Below, piece after piece: positions 28,647-37,004 of a stretch of DNA of 64,000 bases. The stretch is from positions 19,678-83,677 of the forward strand of contig JAJDHD010000005.1 in assembly GCA_030266015.1 (NCBI GenBank). The letters are read 5' to 3'. The notes beneath the pieces were generated by a model. The model saw only the letters and a program-made list of their open reading frames with translations, searched no databases and was not told where the DNA came from. This DNA is from Christensenellaceae bacterium OttesenSCG-928-K19 (GTDB taxonomy: Bacteria; Bacillota; Clostridia; Christensenellales; Christensenellaceae). Position numbers and translations under genes: made by a program. Within the stretch, counting starts at the first letter, position 1. The number at the start of each line of letters is the position of its first letter.

Positions 28647-29546
28647 TCAGATGTCTATTGTCTTTTTTGCGTGGGGGCGGAGGTTTAGCACAAAAAGTGC
28701 GGAAATTACGGCAATAACACCAAGTACGCCTGCGGGGGTAAGGCTTTCGTGGAAAAACAGCACACCGATGATTGTGGCTACGACAGGCTCTACAGACGCA
28801 ATGATAGAGGCTTGGCCGGACTCCACGCGGGACAGCCCGGCGGTATAAAGCAGATAAGGCAAAATGCCGGATACAGCAGCAAAAAGAAGGATAAACAGAA
28901 GAAGAGAGGGATTGTCACCCAAAATGGCGGGAATGCTGCCAAGGTCTGCCATGGGGGTTACACCGATGGAAGCAAAAACAAAGGTATATGCCGTTACGGT
29001 AAAGGTATGATAACGGTTCAGCGCATACCTGCCAAAAATACTGTATAGGGCATACAGGAAACCGGACAGAAGACCCGCTATAATGCCTGTTTTTGTAACA
29101 AAAAGGTTTTGCCCAAAAATACCCGTCACCAGCACGCAGCCAAAGAATGCCAGAATCAGCGCGATTAGCTTGCGCTTTGTCATTTTTTCCTTAAAGAAGA
29201 GAAGAGAAAGAAGCATGACAAAGACGGGTGCCGTGTAAAGCAGTACGGCTGCGACGGAAAGGGAGGTTTCGCCCATGGCGATAAAATAGCAATAATTAAA
29301 CAGCACAAAGCTGGCAATGCCCGTGCCTGCAAAGCACCAAATGTCCCGCAGGCGGATTTTAAGCATCCCGGGATTTTTGATGGCAAGGAACACAACCAAG
29401 ACGGCGGCGGAGATATATGCCCGGAATGCGATAAGCTGCATGGGCGAAAATCCCGCCGCGGTGAGCGTGCGTACAAATATGCCGATTGTGCCCCATAGGG
29501 CGCCCGCCGCGATAATGGCGAGGTAAGCGGTTTTTCTGGTGGGCAT
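28647..29546 (-). CDS. EamA/DMT-family transporter
   Basis: 299 residues with about ten predicted membrane helices arranged as two EamA repeats (roughly 8-140 and 150-285). The second half has LYTAGLSRVESGQASIIASVEPVVATIIG, a classic EamA signature. Members export or exchange metabolites and amino acids; the substrate cannot be predicted. The start follows GGAGCAACC. It is divergent from the DUF1538 gene across a 154-base spacer. Confidence 0.87.
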   Translation of the reverse strand: MPTRKTAYLAIIAAGALWGTIGIFVRTLTAAGFSPMQLIAFRAYISAAVLVVFLAIKNPGMLKIRLRDIWCFAGTGIASFVLFNYCYFIAMGETSLSVAAVLLYTAPVFVMLLSLLFFKEKMTKRKLIALILAFFGCVLVTGIFGQNLFVTKTGIIAGLLSGFLYALYSIFGRYALNRYHTFTVTAYTFVFASIGVTPMADLGSIPAILGDNPSLLLFILLFAAVSGILPYLLYTAGLSRVESGQASIIASVEPVVATIIGVLFFHESLTPAGVLGVIAVISALFVLNLRPHAKKTIDI

Positions 29547-29631
29547 GGTTGCTCCTTACATTACACAAAAGATTCAAAGAACATTATGCACAAACAGGAA
29601 AAACAAGTCAACTGATGCGGCGGAAAGGTTT

Positions 29632-29660
29632 TTGACATCATAAGAAAAACTCACTATAAT
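29632..29660 (+). promoter_or_regulatory. Consensus sigma-A promoter of the DUF1538-PII-like operon
   Basis: TTGACA (29632-29637), a 17-base spacer and TATAAT (29655-29660), an exact consensus match. Transcription would start near 29667, about 35 bases before the TTG start. Confidence 0.88.
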
Positions 29661-29700
29661 AAATAGGAATAAATGAACAAAGCATAGGAGGCGCCTTTTT

Positions 29701-31278
29701 TTGGAGAAAGCAAAAGTACAACAGAAGATAAAAGAAGGCCGCCACCGCATGAATAAAAACCTGAAGGCCAAAATCAAGGAATCGCTGACCTCGGTTTTGC
29801 CTATCACTATTATTGTCCTTGTGCTACATTTTACGATTACACCGCTCTCGGGCGGTACGCTTGCGTTGTTTTTGGTGGGCGCATTTTTCCTGATTGTGGG
29901 CATGGGGCTTTTTACATTGGGTGCGGATCTTTCTATGATGCCCATGGGTGAAACGATCGGGTCTGAGCTGACAAAATCGCGTAAGCTGTTATTGCTGATT
30001 GTTGTGGCGTTTGTGATGGGCATGTTCATCACCATTGCCGAGCCAGATTTGCAGGTGCTTGCAGAGCAGGTGTCCTCTATCCCAAACATGACGCTGATTT
30101 TGACTGTGGCAGTGGGAGTTGGTCTTTTCCTTGTGCTGGCATTGTTGCGTATTGTGTTTCAAAAGAGCCTGCGTGTATTGCTGATTATTTGTTATGCCGC
30201 AATTTTTATCATCGCAGCCTTTGCTTCCGACAGCTTTCTTGCTGTGGCGTTTGATTCGGGCGGCGTGACCACCGGCCCCATCACGGTGCCGTTTATATTG
30301 GCGCTGGGCATTGGTGTGGCGGCAGTACGCGGCGGCAAAAGCTCGCAGGACGACAGCTTTGGGCTGGTGGCAATCTGTTCGATAGGGCCCATCCTTGCGG
30401 TGCTGCTTTTGGACATGTTTTTCCGGAATTCCGGCGCGACGTATGCGGAGGTAGCCCCAACGGAGATCAACAGCGTTGTTGAGCTTTTTGAGGCGTTTGG
30501 GCATGGGTTCCCAGAGTATTTTAAGGAAGTTGGCATTGCGCTTTCTCCCATCATCATATTCTTTGCCATTTTCCAGATATTTGTGTTGAAGCTGCCCAAA
30601 ACGCAGATCATTAAAATGATCGTGGGTATTGGGTATACTTATATTGGGCTTGTGTTGTTCCTCACAGGTGTGAATGTGGGCTTTTTGCCAATCGGCAACT
30701 ACATTGGTGCACAGATTGGCTCACTGGATTACAATTGGATATTGATACCGCTTGGCGCGGTGATGGGGTTCTTTGTGGTTATGGCAGAGCCGGCGGTGCA
30801 CGTGCTCAACAAGCAGGTGGAGGAAATCACCGTAGGCGCCATCACAAAAAGATCCATGCTCATGTCGCTTTCCATTGGCGTGGCAATCTCCATTGGGCTT
30901 TCCATGATCCGCGTGGTTACCGGGCTTTCCATCTGGTGGTTTATACTGCCGGGGTATGGCATTGCGCTTGCGCTCACGTTTTTTGTACCCAGGGTGTTTA
31001 CCGCTATTGCCTTTGACTCAGGTGGCGTGGCCTCTGGCCCCATGACGGCAACGTTCCTTTTGCCTTTTGCCATGGGTGCGTGTGCTTCTGTGGGTGGAAA
31101 TATTATGACAGACGCGTTTGGTCTTGTGGCAATGGTTGCCATGACGCCGCTCATCACCATACAGGGCTTGGGGCTTGTGTACAAGATTAAGCTGAAGAGG
31201 GAAGAAGGGCTGGAAAAACCCGAAGGCGGACTTGTCCCTGTTTTGGATGAAGAGGATGAAGAAATTATCGATCTTTAA
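29701..31278 (+). CDS. DUF1538 family integral membrane protein
   Basis: 525 residues with about twelve hydrophobic segments and an internal duplication: AFDSGGVTTGPIT near residue 183 and AFDSGGVASGPMT near 437, each within a DUF1538 repeat. The pattern suggests an inverted- or tandem-repeat transporter; the repeated Asp-Ser-Gly-Gly loops look like substrate or ion sites. The TTG at 29701 has GGAGG nine bases upstream; ATG at 29749 is a possible alternative. It is followed by two PII-like proteins, overlapping or close, so regulation of transport by PII-like trimers is inferred. The family has no established substrate that I know. Confidence 0.85.
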   Translation: MEKAKVQQKIKEGRHRMNKNLKAKIKESLTSVLPITIIVLVLHFTITPLSGGTLALFLVGAFFLIVGMGLFTLGADLSMMPMGETIGSELTKSRKLLLLIVVAFVMGMFITIAEPDLQVLAEQVSSIPNMTLILTVAVGVGLFLVLALLRIVFQKSLRVLLIICYAAIFIIAAFASDSFLAVAFDSGGVTTGPITVPFILALGIGVAAVRGGKSSQDDSFGLVAICSIGPILAVLLLDMFFRNSGATYAEVAPTEINSVVELFEAFGHGFPEYFKEVGIALSPIIIFFAIFQIFVLKLPKTQIIKMIVGIGYTYIGLVLFLTGVNVGFLPIGNYIGAQIGSLDYNWILIPLGAVMGFFVVMAEPAVHVLNKQVEEITVGAITKRSMLMSLSIGVAISIGLSMIRVVTGLSIWWFILPGYGIALALTFFVPRVFTAIAFDSGGVASGPMTATFLLPFAMGACASVGGNIMTDAFGLVAMVAMTPLITIQGLGLVYKIKLKREEGLEKPEGGLVPVLDEEDEEIIDL

Positions 31279-31308
31279 TATATAGACGGAAGTATATGAG
31301 GTATCGTT

Positions 31309-31704
31309 ATGGATGGGCAACAAAAAGGTGCGCCTAAGCGCATAAAGCTTTTGGTCACCATTGTGGACAGGGGCAAAGGGAAAGAAGTGCGAGAGGTCGT
31401 GAACAAAGCGTGCAGGGCGTTTCATCTTTCCTTTATGGGACGTGGTACGGCCGCGTCAGAAATACTCGATTACCTTGGCCTTGGGGAAACGGAAAAGGAC
31501 ATAGTGATGTCTGTTGTGCGGGAAGAATGCCTGGATGAAGTGATGTTGGCGCTGCAAAAGAACCTGCGGCTGGATATCCCCGGCAACGGCATTGCGTTCA
31601 CCATCCGTATTACCAGTGTGGGCGGGCCGGTTACGCTGAATGTTATCTCTGGTACACCGGAAACGTTGGAGGAATATGCAAGGAAGAGGAGAGAAGGCAA
31701 ATGA
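31309..31704 (+). CDS. PII-like (GlnB-fold) protein A
   Basis: 131 residues with the ferredoxin-like pattern of PII proteins: strand IKLLVTIVDRGKGKEVREV, a T-loop-like segment AFHLSFMGRGTAASEILDYLG, and a second strand-helix unit DIVMSVVREECLDEVMLAL. Residues IPGNGIAFTIRI fit the region near the base of the ligand site. It is not a canonical GlnB: the uridylylation Tyr and usual signature are absent. It lies 30 bases after the DUF1538 gene and overlaps the next gene by four bases. Confidence 0.75.
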   Translation: MDGQQKGAPKRIKLLVTIVDRGKGKEVREVVNKACRAFHLSFMGRGTAASEILDYLGLGETEKDIVMSVVREECLDEVMLALQKNLRLDIPGNGIAFTIRITSVGGPVTLNVISGTPETLEEYARKRREGK

Positions 31705-32075
31705 CGGGAAATAGAATAAGGACAAACCCTGATGAAAGCCAGTACCGGCTGATATTGACCATTGTAAACCGCGGGTTTGCGGACGAGGTGATGGACGCAG
31801 CACGTGATGCGGGTGCGCATGGTGGCACGGTGCTCTATGCGCGGGGGTCGGGCGTGCACGAGATGCAGAAGTTTTTTGGCATCACCATAGAGCCGGAAAA
31901 AGAAGTGGTGCTGATCCTTGTGGATGTGGAATCGCGCGACCAGATCATGAAGGCGATTTGCAAGGGTGCCGGGCTTAACACCGAGGGCCGCGGTATGTCA
32001 TTTACCCTACCGGTGGATGATGTGATGGGGATTGTGCATCTGATGAAAGGCGCAGACGCTACAGAACCGCCGTGA
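31701..32075 (+). CDS. PII-like (GlnB-fold) protein B
   Basis: 124 residues, clearly related in layout to the preceding protein: YRLILTIVNRGFADEVMDAARDAGA, a loop GGTVLYARGSGVHEMQKFFG, then EVVLILVDVESRDQIMKAICKGAGLNTEGRGMSFTLPV. The GRG-type loop and the GRGMSF segment match P-II family proteins found with DUF1538 transporters. Its ATG overlaps the stop of protein A. The two may form mixed trimers that sense a nucleotide, by analogy with PII. Confidence 0.78.
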   Translation: MTGNRIRTNPDESQYRLILTIVNRGFADEVMDAARDAGAHGGTVLYARGSGVHEMQKFFGITIEPEKEVVLILVDVESRDQIMKAICKGAGLNTEGRGMSFTLPVDDVMGIVHLMKGADATEPP

Positions 32076-32106
32076 TAAGGAATCAATATAAACAAAAGTT
32101 TTTTAT

Positions 32107-32153
32107 GCAGCCATCTGTTTTCGCGGCCAGCGGGGGGCAGTGTGGCTGTTTTT
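32107..32153 (+). terminator. Terminator of the DUF1538 operon
   Basis: CAGCCA (32108-32113) pairs with TGGCTG (32143-32148), followed by TTTTT. The loop is long and itself structured. Confidence 0.45.
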
Positions 32154-32212
32154 GCTTAAAAAAAGCATAAGTGCATGGCAACGGTTACACTTCACACAAG
32201 CCAGCTTGCTGG

Positions 32213-32246
32213 ATAAAAGAAAAGGCCCGCTATAATGCGGACCTTT
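32213..32246 (-). terminator. Terminator of the second ACP gene
   Basis: On the minus strand AAAGGTCCGC (32246-32237) pairs with GCGGGCCTTT (32230-32221) around ATTATA, followed by TCTTTTAT. Confidence 0.75.
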
Positions 32247-32281
32247 GGGATAAAAATAATAAATATGATTTCAGTTGTTTA

Positions 32282-32536
32282 TTATGCCTGTACAAGCGAG
32301 ATTTTCATTTGCTTTTCTTCAATATACCGGACAACGTCTTCCACTGTGTTAAACAAGCGCAGGTCGCGGTCGGGAATCTCTATTTTAAATTCCTTCTCAA
32401 ACGCAATTACCATCTCCATCAATCCAAACGAATCGATATCGAGGTCGCTCACCAAGTGCTTGTCCAGCGTGATTTCCTCCGGGTCGTGCGGGCAAGTCGT
32501 TGCCAGCAGCTGTTGTACTATGGAAAAATCAACCAT
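32282..32536 (-). CDS. Acyl carrier protein (cassette 2)
   Basis: 84 residues from the ATG at 32536; a GTG a few codons upstream is possible. The phosphopantetheine site is Ser36 in LDIDSFGLMEM. The fold pattern is that of a carrier used by stand-alone ligases rather than FabD/FabF-type synthases. It lies 182 bases downstream of the second acyl ligase, mirroring the first cassette, where the ACP follows the ligase directly. A short spacer with a possible own promoter separates them. Confidence 0.86.
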   Translation of the reverse strand: MVDFSIVQQLLATTCPHDPEEITLDKHLVSDLDIDSFGLMEMVIAFEKEFKIEIPDRDLRLFNTVEDVVRYIEEKQMKISLVQA

Positions 32537-32718
32537 TGTTCTCACCACCTTTCCATCGGGCTGTTTGCATAAAGCTGTTTAGCCCTGTTTATAGCCGATT
32601 TTTCGAACTTTGCCGTTATTATCTTATCAATACCTAGCGTTTGCTAAAAGCTTGTTTTTTGCTCAAACTCCATCAAACCCCGGTTAAAGCATAGCGTACT
32701 CTACTTTATTGATATCCA

Positions 32719-34389
32719 TCAATGCTTGATCACAAACCGTTTAATGGACTTTTTGGTTGTTTTCTCAAATTCAGTATCCCGCAGTTTGAATTCGTGCACC
32801 TGTTTGTACCCGGGCAAGCTTTTGTTTACTTCCGCAATATCATTTTCCAGTTGCTTTTGAAGCTCTTCTGCCGTATATTGCGCTGCGTGGGTTTCCTCCG
32901 GGTAGATCTCTGCTACAAGGCCTGTCTCAGAAAGCCCGTCTGCAAGCGGGGCATATACCACCACTTCTTTGATATACGGAATGCGCATCAGGTAGCCTTC
33001 AATCTCTTCCGGATACACATTCTTGCCGTTAGAGAGCACAATCAGGTTCTTTTTGCGCCCGGTGATAAACAGGTAGCCATCTTCATCCAGATGCCCAATA
33101 TCCCCGGTGTTAAACCAGCCATCCTGCAAAACCTCGGCTGTGGCTTGTGGGTTTTTGTAATACCCCAGCATAACGTTATCGCCTTTAACCCAAATCTCGC
33201 CGCTGCCGTCCTCAGCCTCTTCCCTGATTGTAACACGGCAGCAGGAAATTGGCAAACCGATGGAGCCGTCTTTGTTTTCCCAGTCGGGATTAACAGACAC
33301 AAGCGGTGAACACTCCGTGATGCCGTAGCCCTGCAAGAGCAATATGCCAAAGTCGCGGAATGCCTTGGAATAAAACGCCGCCAGCGGTGCGCCGCCGCAT
33401 ATGATCAGCTTCAGGTTGCCGCCAAGCGCGTCTATGATATCTTTAAAAAGCTCCCGGCGCTTGTCCACGCCCTGCGCCATCAGCTCTTCGCTCTTTTGCA
33501 GCGCCTGCTTCAGTTGCTCCTCGCCGCCGTTTGCTTTGGCGTTCGCCCATATTTTGCGGTACATCATTTCCACATAAAGCGGCACAAGGGTGAGCATATC
33601 TGGTTTGAAGAGCTGCAGGTTTTGCAAAAAATACCGTGGGCTGTCGTTAATGCAAATGGTTACGCCGCCCATAATTTCCATCATAATGCCATGCGCAAAT
33701 TCGTAGGAATGGTGAATGGGCAATACCGACATGCATACCTTGCCCGGCCTCATATGTCTTAATTCGCCCGCTGCCGCACTCAATATATTCTTTTGCGTCA
33801 GCATCACGCCTTTGCTTTTTCCTGTTGTGCCAGAGGTATATAGCAACGATGATAACTGTCCTTCGTTTGCCGCGCTATTCTTATACGCTGTTTGATCCAG
33901 TGTTTTGCCATGCTCTACCAGCCTGTCAAAGCTCAGGAATGCGCTGGCGTCGTCCCGCTCCGCCATGCCAATGAAGCACTCTACATTAGGCAGGCTGCCC
34001 TTGATAGACTCCATCACCTCTTTAAACGTGGCCGAATAGACCACCGCCGCCGCGCCGCTATCGTTCAAAACATTGGCAATTTCATCCTCCGGCAGCTCTT
34101 TGTCCACTGGCACAATTACACCGCCGCCGCAAACCGCTGCAAAATACGTCGCGATCCACTTTACGCTTGTTTCGCCAATCACGGCAATTTTGCCATCTGC
34201 GAGGCCTTTTTCCAGCAGTGCCGCGCCCAGGCTGTTTACAATATCCGCAAATTCCTCGCAGCTTGTGTTTTTTATGCCCTCGCCATCCTTCTCGCGGAAC
34301 ATGTCGCGTCCCTGGTATACGGCGGGGCATGTTTCCATCAGCTCTCGAAAGGAGCCGTAATTTCTTATTTCATATAATTCGTGCGTCAT
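32719..34389 (-). CDS. AMP-dependent acyl ligase (acyl-CoA/ACP synthetase), cassette 2
   Basis: 556 residues, paralogous along its length to the ligase at 26040. Motifs: LYTSGTTGKSKGVMLT, LLQGYGITECSPLVSVN, WFNTGDIGHLDEDG and the C-terminal FEKTTKKSIKRF lysine region. It begins MTHELYEIRNYGSFREL with GGAGG at good spacing. An ACP gene follows. Two such ligase-ACP pairs 5 kb apart suggest duplication and divergence in acid preference. It is expressed from the candidate promoter at 34423-34451. Confidence 0.87.
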   Translation of the reverse strand: MTHELYEIRNYGSFRELMETCPAVYQGRDMFREKDGEGIKNTSCEEFADIVNSLGAALLEKGLADGKIAVIGETSVKWIATYFAAVCGGGVIVPVDKELPEDEIANVLNDSGAAAVVYSATFKEVMESIKGSLPNVECFIGMAERDDASAFLSFDRLVEHGKTLDQTAYKNSAANEGQLSSLLYTSGTTGKSKGVMLTQKNILSAAAGELRHMRPGKVCMSVLPIHHSYEFAHGIMMEIMGGVTICINDSPRYFLQNLQLFKPDMLTLVPLYVEMMYRKIWANAKANGGEEQLKQALQKSEELMAQGVDKRRELFKDIIDALGGNLKLIICGGAPLAAFYSKAFRDFGILLLQGYGITECSPLVSVNPDWENKDGSIGLPISCCRVTIREEAEDGSGEIWVKGDNVMLGYYKNPQATAEVLQDGWFNTGDIGHLDEDGYLFITGRKKNLIVLSNGKNVYPEEIEGYLMRIPYIKEVVVYAPLADGLSETGLVAEIYPEETHAAQYTAEELQKQLENDIAEVNKSLPGYKQVHEFKLRDTEFEKTTKKSIKRFVIKH

Positions 34390-34422
34390 TTTGCCTCCTG
34401 TTCACTTGCCTTTTCAGCACAC

Positions 34423-34451
34423 ATTATACAGATTTGACTGGAAAATAGCAA
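34423..34451 (-). promoter_or_regulatory. Candidate promoter of acyl ligase 2
   Basis: On the minus strand TTGCTA (34451-34446), a 17-base spacer and TATAAT (34428-34423). A 7-bp hairpin (34452-34458 with 34462-34468) abuts the -35 box. Confidence 0.55.
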
Positions 34452-34509
34452 GCTGGCGAAACGCCAGCCGCAGGTATAATCCTGTTGTATGCCGGGAAGC
34501 TCCGGCATA
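34452..34509. repeat. Two strong inverted repeats in the fliD-like/ligase spacer
   Basis: GCTGGCG (34452-34458) pairs with CGCCAGC (34462-34468), and TATGCCGG (34488-34495) pairs with CCGGCATA (34502-34509). Both stems are perfect. Neither has a clear T-run, and their role is unknown. Confidence 0.55.
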
Positions 34510-34570
34510 CTTACAGAAATGCTAGGTGCCGGGCAACCCTTACCCTCAACGGGTTGAAAGAGCACATGAT

Positions 34571-34600
34571 ATAAAAAAGAGACTGATCTACAGCCTCTTT
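34571..34600 (-). terminator. Terminator of the FliD-like gene
   Basis: AAAGAGACTG (34576-34585) and CAGCCTCTTT (34591-34600) form a hairpin; on the minus strand it ends in six T. It lies 26 bases past the stop. Confidence 0.7.
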
Positions 34601-34625
34601 ATTTTTGTTCATCTGTTATTTTTAC

Positions 34626-35936
34626 TTAAAGCGCGATATCAAACAGGAATCCGGTGCTTGGCATTAGTGCGTCCAGCAAGCTGCTTTGCACCTGCATGTT
34701 GCTGAAGTTTGTATAGGTTGCCGCCGGAATTCGCATCGCCTGGTCCGCATTGTTTGCCGCTGTACTGGCCACGCCGCCATAGCCCGCAAGCGCCTCCCGC
34801 ACAGAGGCGGGGCTTTCCTGTACGGCTGCTGTCAGCTTTTTCGAGTCCACCTGCATCATGCCTTCATCATCGATACTGATGCCCATGGAGGAAAGGCGCG
34901 ACGCCGCGTGCCCGCCATAACTTGCGATTGACATGGCTGTCATGCCATTATTGGCAACAAGGCCAAGTGCCCTTGTAACCCCAGCGCCATCCGCGCTGCC
35001 GGACATCAGGTGAGATACCGCCTGGTTATAGGCCGAGGCAAAAGTTTTTGCCGCGTCCACAACAGCCGAAGCATCTGTCGCCTTTGTCAGCGAGGCGCTG
35101 CCCTCGCCGGTCAGTGTCATTTTGGCGCCCCTGCCATCTGGGATAGAGACTGTATTTGTGGCAGAAGAAAAGCTCTGCCCGTTTATTGTATAGTTTGCGT
35201 CCTTTGCTTCCTGTGTTGTCTGTAAATCCAGCGTTTGCGCGGCGTTATTTCCACCCGGCGTGCCGGAAACCTGAAAATAAGCTAGGTCGCCCGTTTCCTT
35301 TGACGTCAGTTTGAGGGAGCTTTTGCCATCCTCACTCACAACCTCTGCGGAAACTCCTGCTTTAGATTCGTTGATTTTCCCAGCAATCGCTTTTAACGTG
35401 TCTTCGTTTGTGTCGCCCGCATCCACAGTAAAGTCAATGGTGTGGCTTCCGTTTTCTGTTTCCAGCACAAAGCTGTTTTGCCCCACGCCAAAGGAAGAAT
35501 TCTCTGATGAGCTGAGCTGTGCGGAAGAGGACTGCTGGCTTGTCGCCAGGTTGCTTACGCCAATGTTCAAGGACATGCTGCTTTTGCTGTAAAGAGATGC
35601 CTTTGCCGTTACCACGCTGCTGTCCGAGCTTACCAATGTGGAAGCACCCATGGATTTTGCCGCGCTGGAAAGTGAAGACGCAGACGTTTTTAAAAGGCTG
35701 AGATTGGAGGTGTTCTCCCGCGCAAAGGACATTGTTTTAAAAAGTGTGTTGTTTGTGGTGCCTTGCGCCGTGCCTAAAAGTCCACTCCAAAAACCGGACG
35801 AAGAAGTCGAATCCGTTTTTAGCGAGCCGTCTTTAGTCAGGCTGTTTTTAACCGCATTGGAAGCGTATTTCCCCACGTTTCCAATTTTATAAAGGTTAAG
35901 CATACTTTGGTTACTTAAGCTGATTGTATTTGCCAT
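34626..35936 (-). CDS. FliD-like (flagellar cap-related) protein without flagellar neighbours
   Basis: 436 residues from the ATG at 35936 (AAGGATGA upstream). The sequence is Ser/Ala/Thr-rich with few aromatics. The middle (ANYTINGQSFSSATNTVSIPD, then a KATDASAVVDAAKTFASAYNQAV stretch) matches FliD/hook-associated proteins, which build the filament cap. The usual N-terminal FliD sequence and C-terminal coiled coil are only partly recognisable, and there is no signal peptide. No flagellar gene is in this window. It may be a degenerate or repurposed FliD, or part of a surface filament. Function is uncertain. Confidence 0.62.
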   Translation of the reverse strand: MANTISLSNQSMLNLYKIGNVGKYASNAVKNSLTKDGSLKTDSTSSSGFWSGLLGTAQGTTNNTLFKTMSFARENTSNLSLLKTSASSLSSAAKSMGASTLVSSDSSVVTAKASLYSKSSMSLNIGVSNLATSQQSSSAQLSSSENSSFGVGQNSFVLETENGSHTIDFTVDAGDTNEDTLKAIAGKINESKAGVSAEVVSEDGKSSLKLTSKETGDLAYFQVSGTPGGNNAAQTLDLQTTQEAKDANYTINGQSFSSATNTVSIPDGRGAKMTLTGEGSASLTKATDASAVVDAAKTFASAYNQAVSHLMSGSADGAGVTRALGLVANNGMTAMSIASYGGHAASRLSSMGISIDDEGMMQVDSKKLTAAVQESPASVREALAGYGGVASTAANNADQAMRIPAATYTNFSNMQVQSSLLDALMPSTGFLFDIAL

Positions 35937-36118
35937 GCCGATCATCCTTCCATGAAAAACCGGTCGTCAAAAACCAGGAGGTATATCCCTCCGCCTATAT
36001 GATATACCCAAAACGTCTGTATTGCAAGCTTTTTCCTTCATTTTACATATGTTTTTCACGATATAATATGCTGTTATTTACTCTCCTGTGGTATGATGAA
36101 GGCAGGAAAGGGGATGCT

Positions 36119-36460
36119 ATGCTGGAGAAAGAAGATATTATCGCCTATTCGCTGGGGCTTCCCGGCGTTTATGAAGACCATCCGTTTGGGGGAAGCATTG
36201 TAGCGCTGCGGCACAAGGCAAACAAAAAAAGCTTTGTGTTCTTAATTTATGCGCATGGCAGGCTGCACGTGAACCTAAAATGCGAGCCGCTTCGCGCAGA
36301 ACTGCTGCGGCAGACCTATGCGGGCGTTATTCCGGGTTATCATATGAATAAGGCGCACTGGAACAGCGTTTTCCTGGATGAAGACATTCCGGACAGCGAG
36401 ATTTTTGGCATGATTAAGATCAGCTATGAGTTGACAAAACCAAAACGGAAAGCAAAATGA
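36119..36460 (+). CDS. MmcQ/YjbR family DNA-binding-fold protein
   Basis: 113 residues from the ATG at 36119 (AAAGGGG five bases upstream). A longer frame starts at 35924 but its first part is unlike the family and runs across the spacer. The CyaY-like fold signature is seen in SLGLPGVYEDHPFGG, VFLIYAHGRLHVNLKCEP and AGVIPGYHMNKAHWNSVFLD. Members are small and of unclear role. It overlaps thpR by four bases. Confidence 0.85.
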   Translation: MLEKEDIIAYSLGLPGVYEDHPFGGSIVALRHKANKKSFVFLIYAHGRLHVNLKCEPLRAELLRQTYAGVIPGYHMNKAHWNSVFLDEDIPDSEIFGMIKISYELTKPKRKAK

Positions 36461-37002
36461 GAAAAGAAACCCTCCGTATGTTTATTGCCGCGCAGCTACA
36501 GCCCGCTGCGCTCCGGGAGCTGGCTGCTTTTTCCGCTCGGATGAAGAGGGAGTTTCCCGGTAATTACTCGCGCGTGGAAAATTTTCATATCACGTTGGCT
36601 TTTTTAGGTGATACACTCGTTTCTTCTGTGCCAACGCTGGAGGCAATTATCTCTGGCTGCTGTAAAAACACTCCGCCCGTAACGCTTACGCTATCCGGCG
36701 CGGGATTTTTCGGCAACCCCGTAAACGCCATTTTGTGGTGTGGCATGGACGGCGCCGCACCACTTGTGGATTTGAGCAACCGCTTGCGGGAGGGGCTGTC
36801 CGCCCAGGGGGTTCGTTATGATCCAAAGCCTATGAATCCGCATATCACGCTGGCGCGCAAGGTGGATATGAACAAAGCAGACATTGAAAAGTATCGTCCG
36901 GCTGCCCTACAAAGCAAAGCAGACCGCATTTCACTTTATAGCAGCCAAAGGATAAATGGTGTTTTGACCTACACACCACTTACCACAACGGTATTGAAAT
37001 AG
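36457..37002 (+). CDS. thpR: RNA 2',3'-cyclic phosphodiesterase (ThpR/LigT)
   Basis: 181 residues of the 2H phosphoesterase superfamily with both catalytic tetrads: FHITLAFLGD (about 46-55) and PHITLARKV (about 128-136). It opens RMFIAAQLQPAAL, typical of the family. These enzymes open 2',3'-cyclic phosphates on RNA and can ligate tRNA halves in vitro. The start overlaps the MmcQ/YjbR stop, so the two genes form a pair. It converges on the sirtuin gene with two bases between stops. Confidence 0.9.
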   Translation: MRKETLRMFIAAQLQPAALRELAAFSARMKREFPGNYSRVENFHITLAFLGDTLVSSVPTLEAIISGCCKNTPPVTLTLSGAGFFGNPVNAILWCGMDGAAPLVDLSNRLREGLSAQGVRYDPKPMNPHITLARKVDMNKADIEKYRPAALQSKADRISLYSSQRINGVLTYTPLTTTVLK

Positions 37003-37004
37003 CT

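Noticed and set aside
35924..36118. Upstream extension of the MmcQ/YjbR gene
   Set aside because: The extra residues are unlike the family, and a good ribosome binding site lies before the ATG at 36119.
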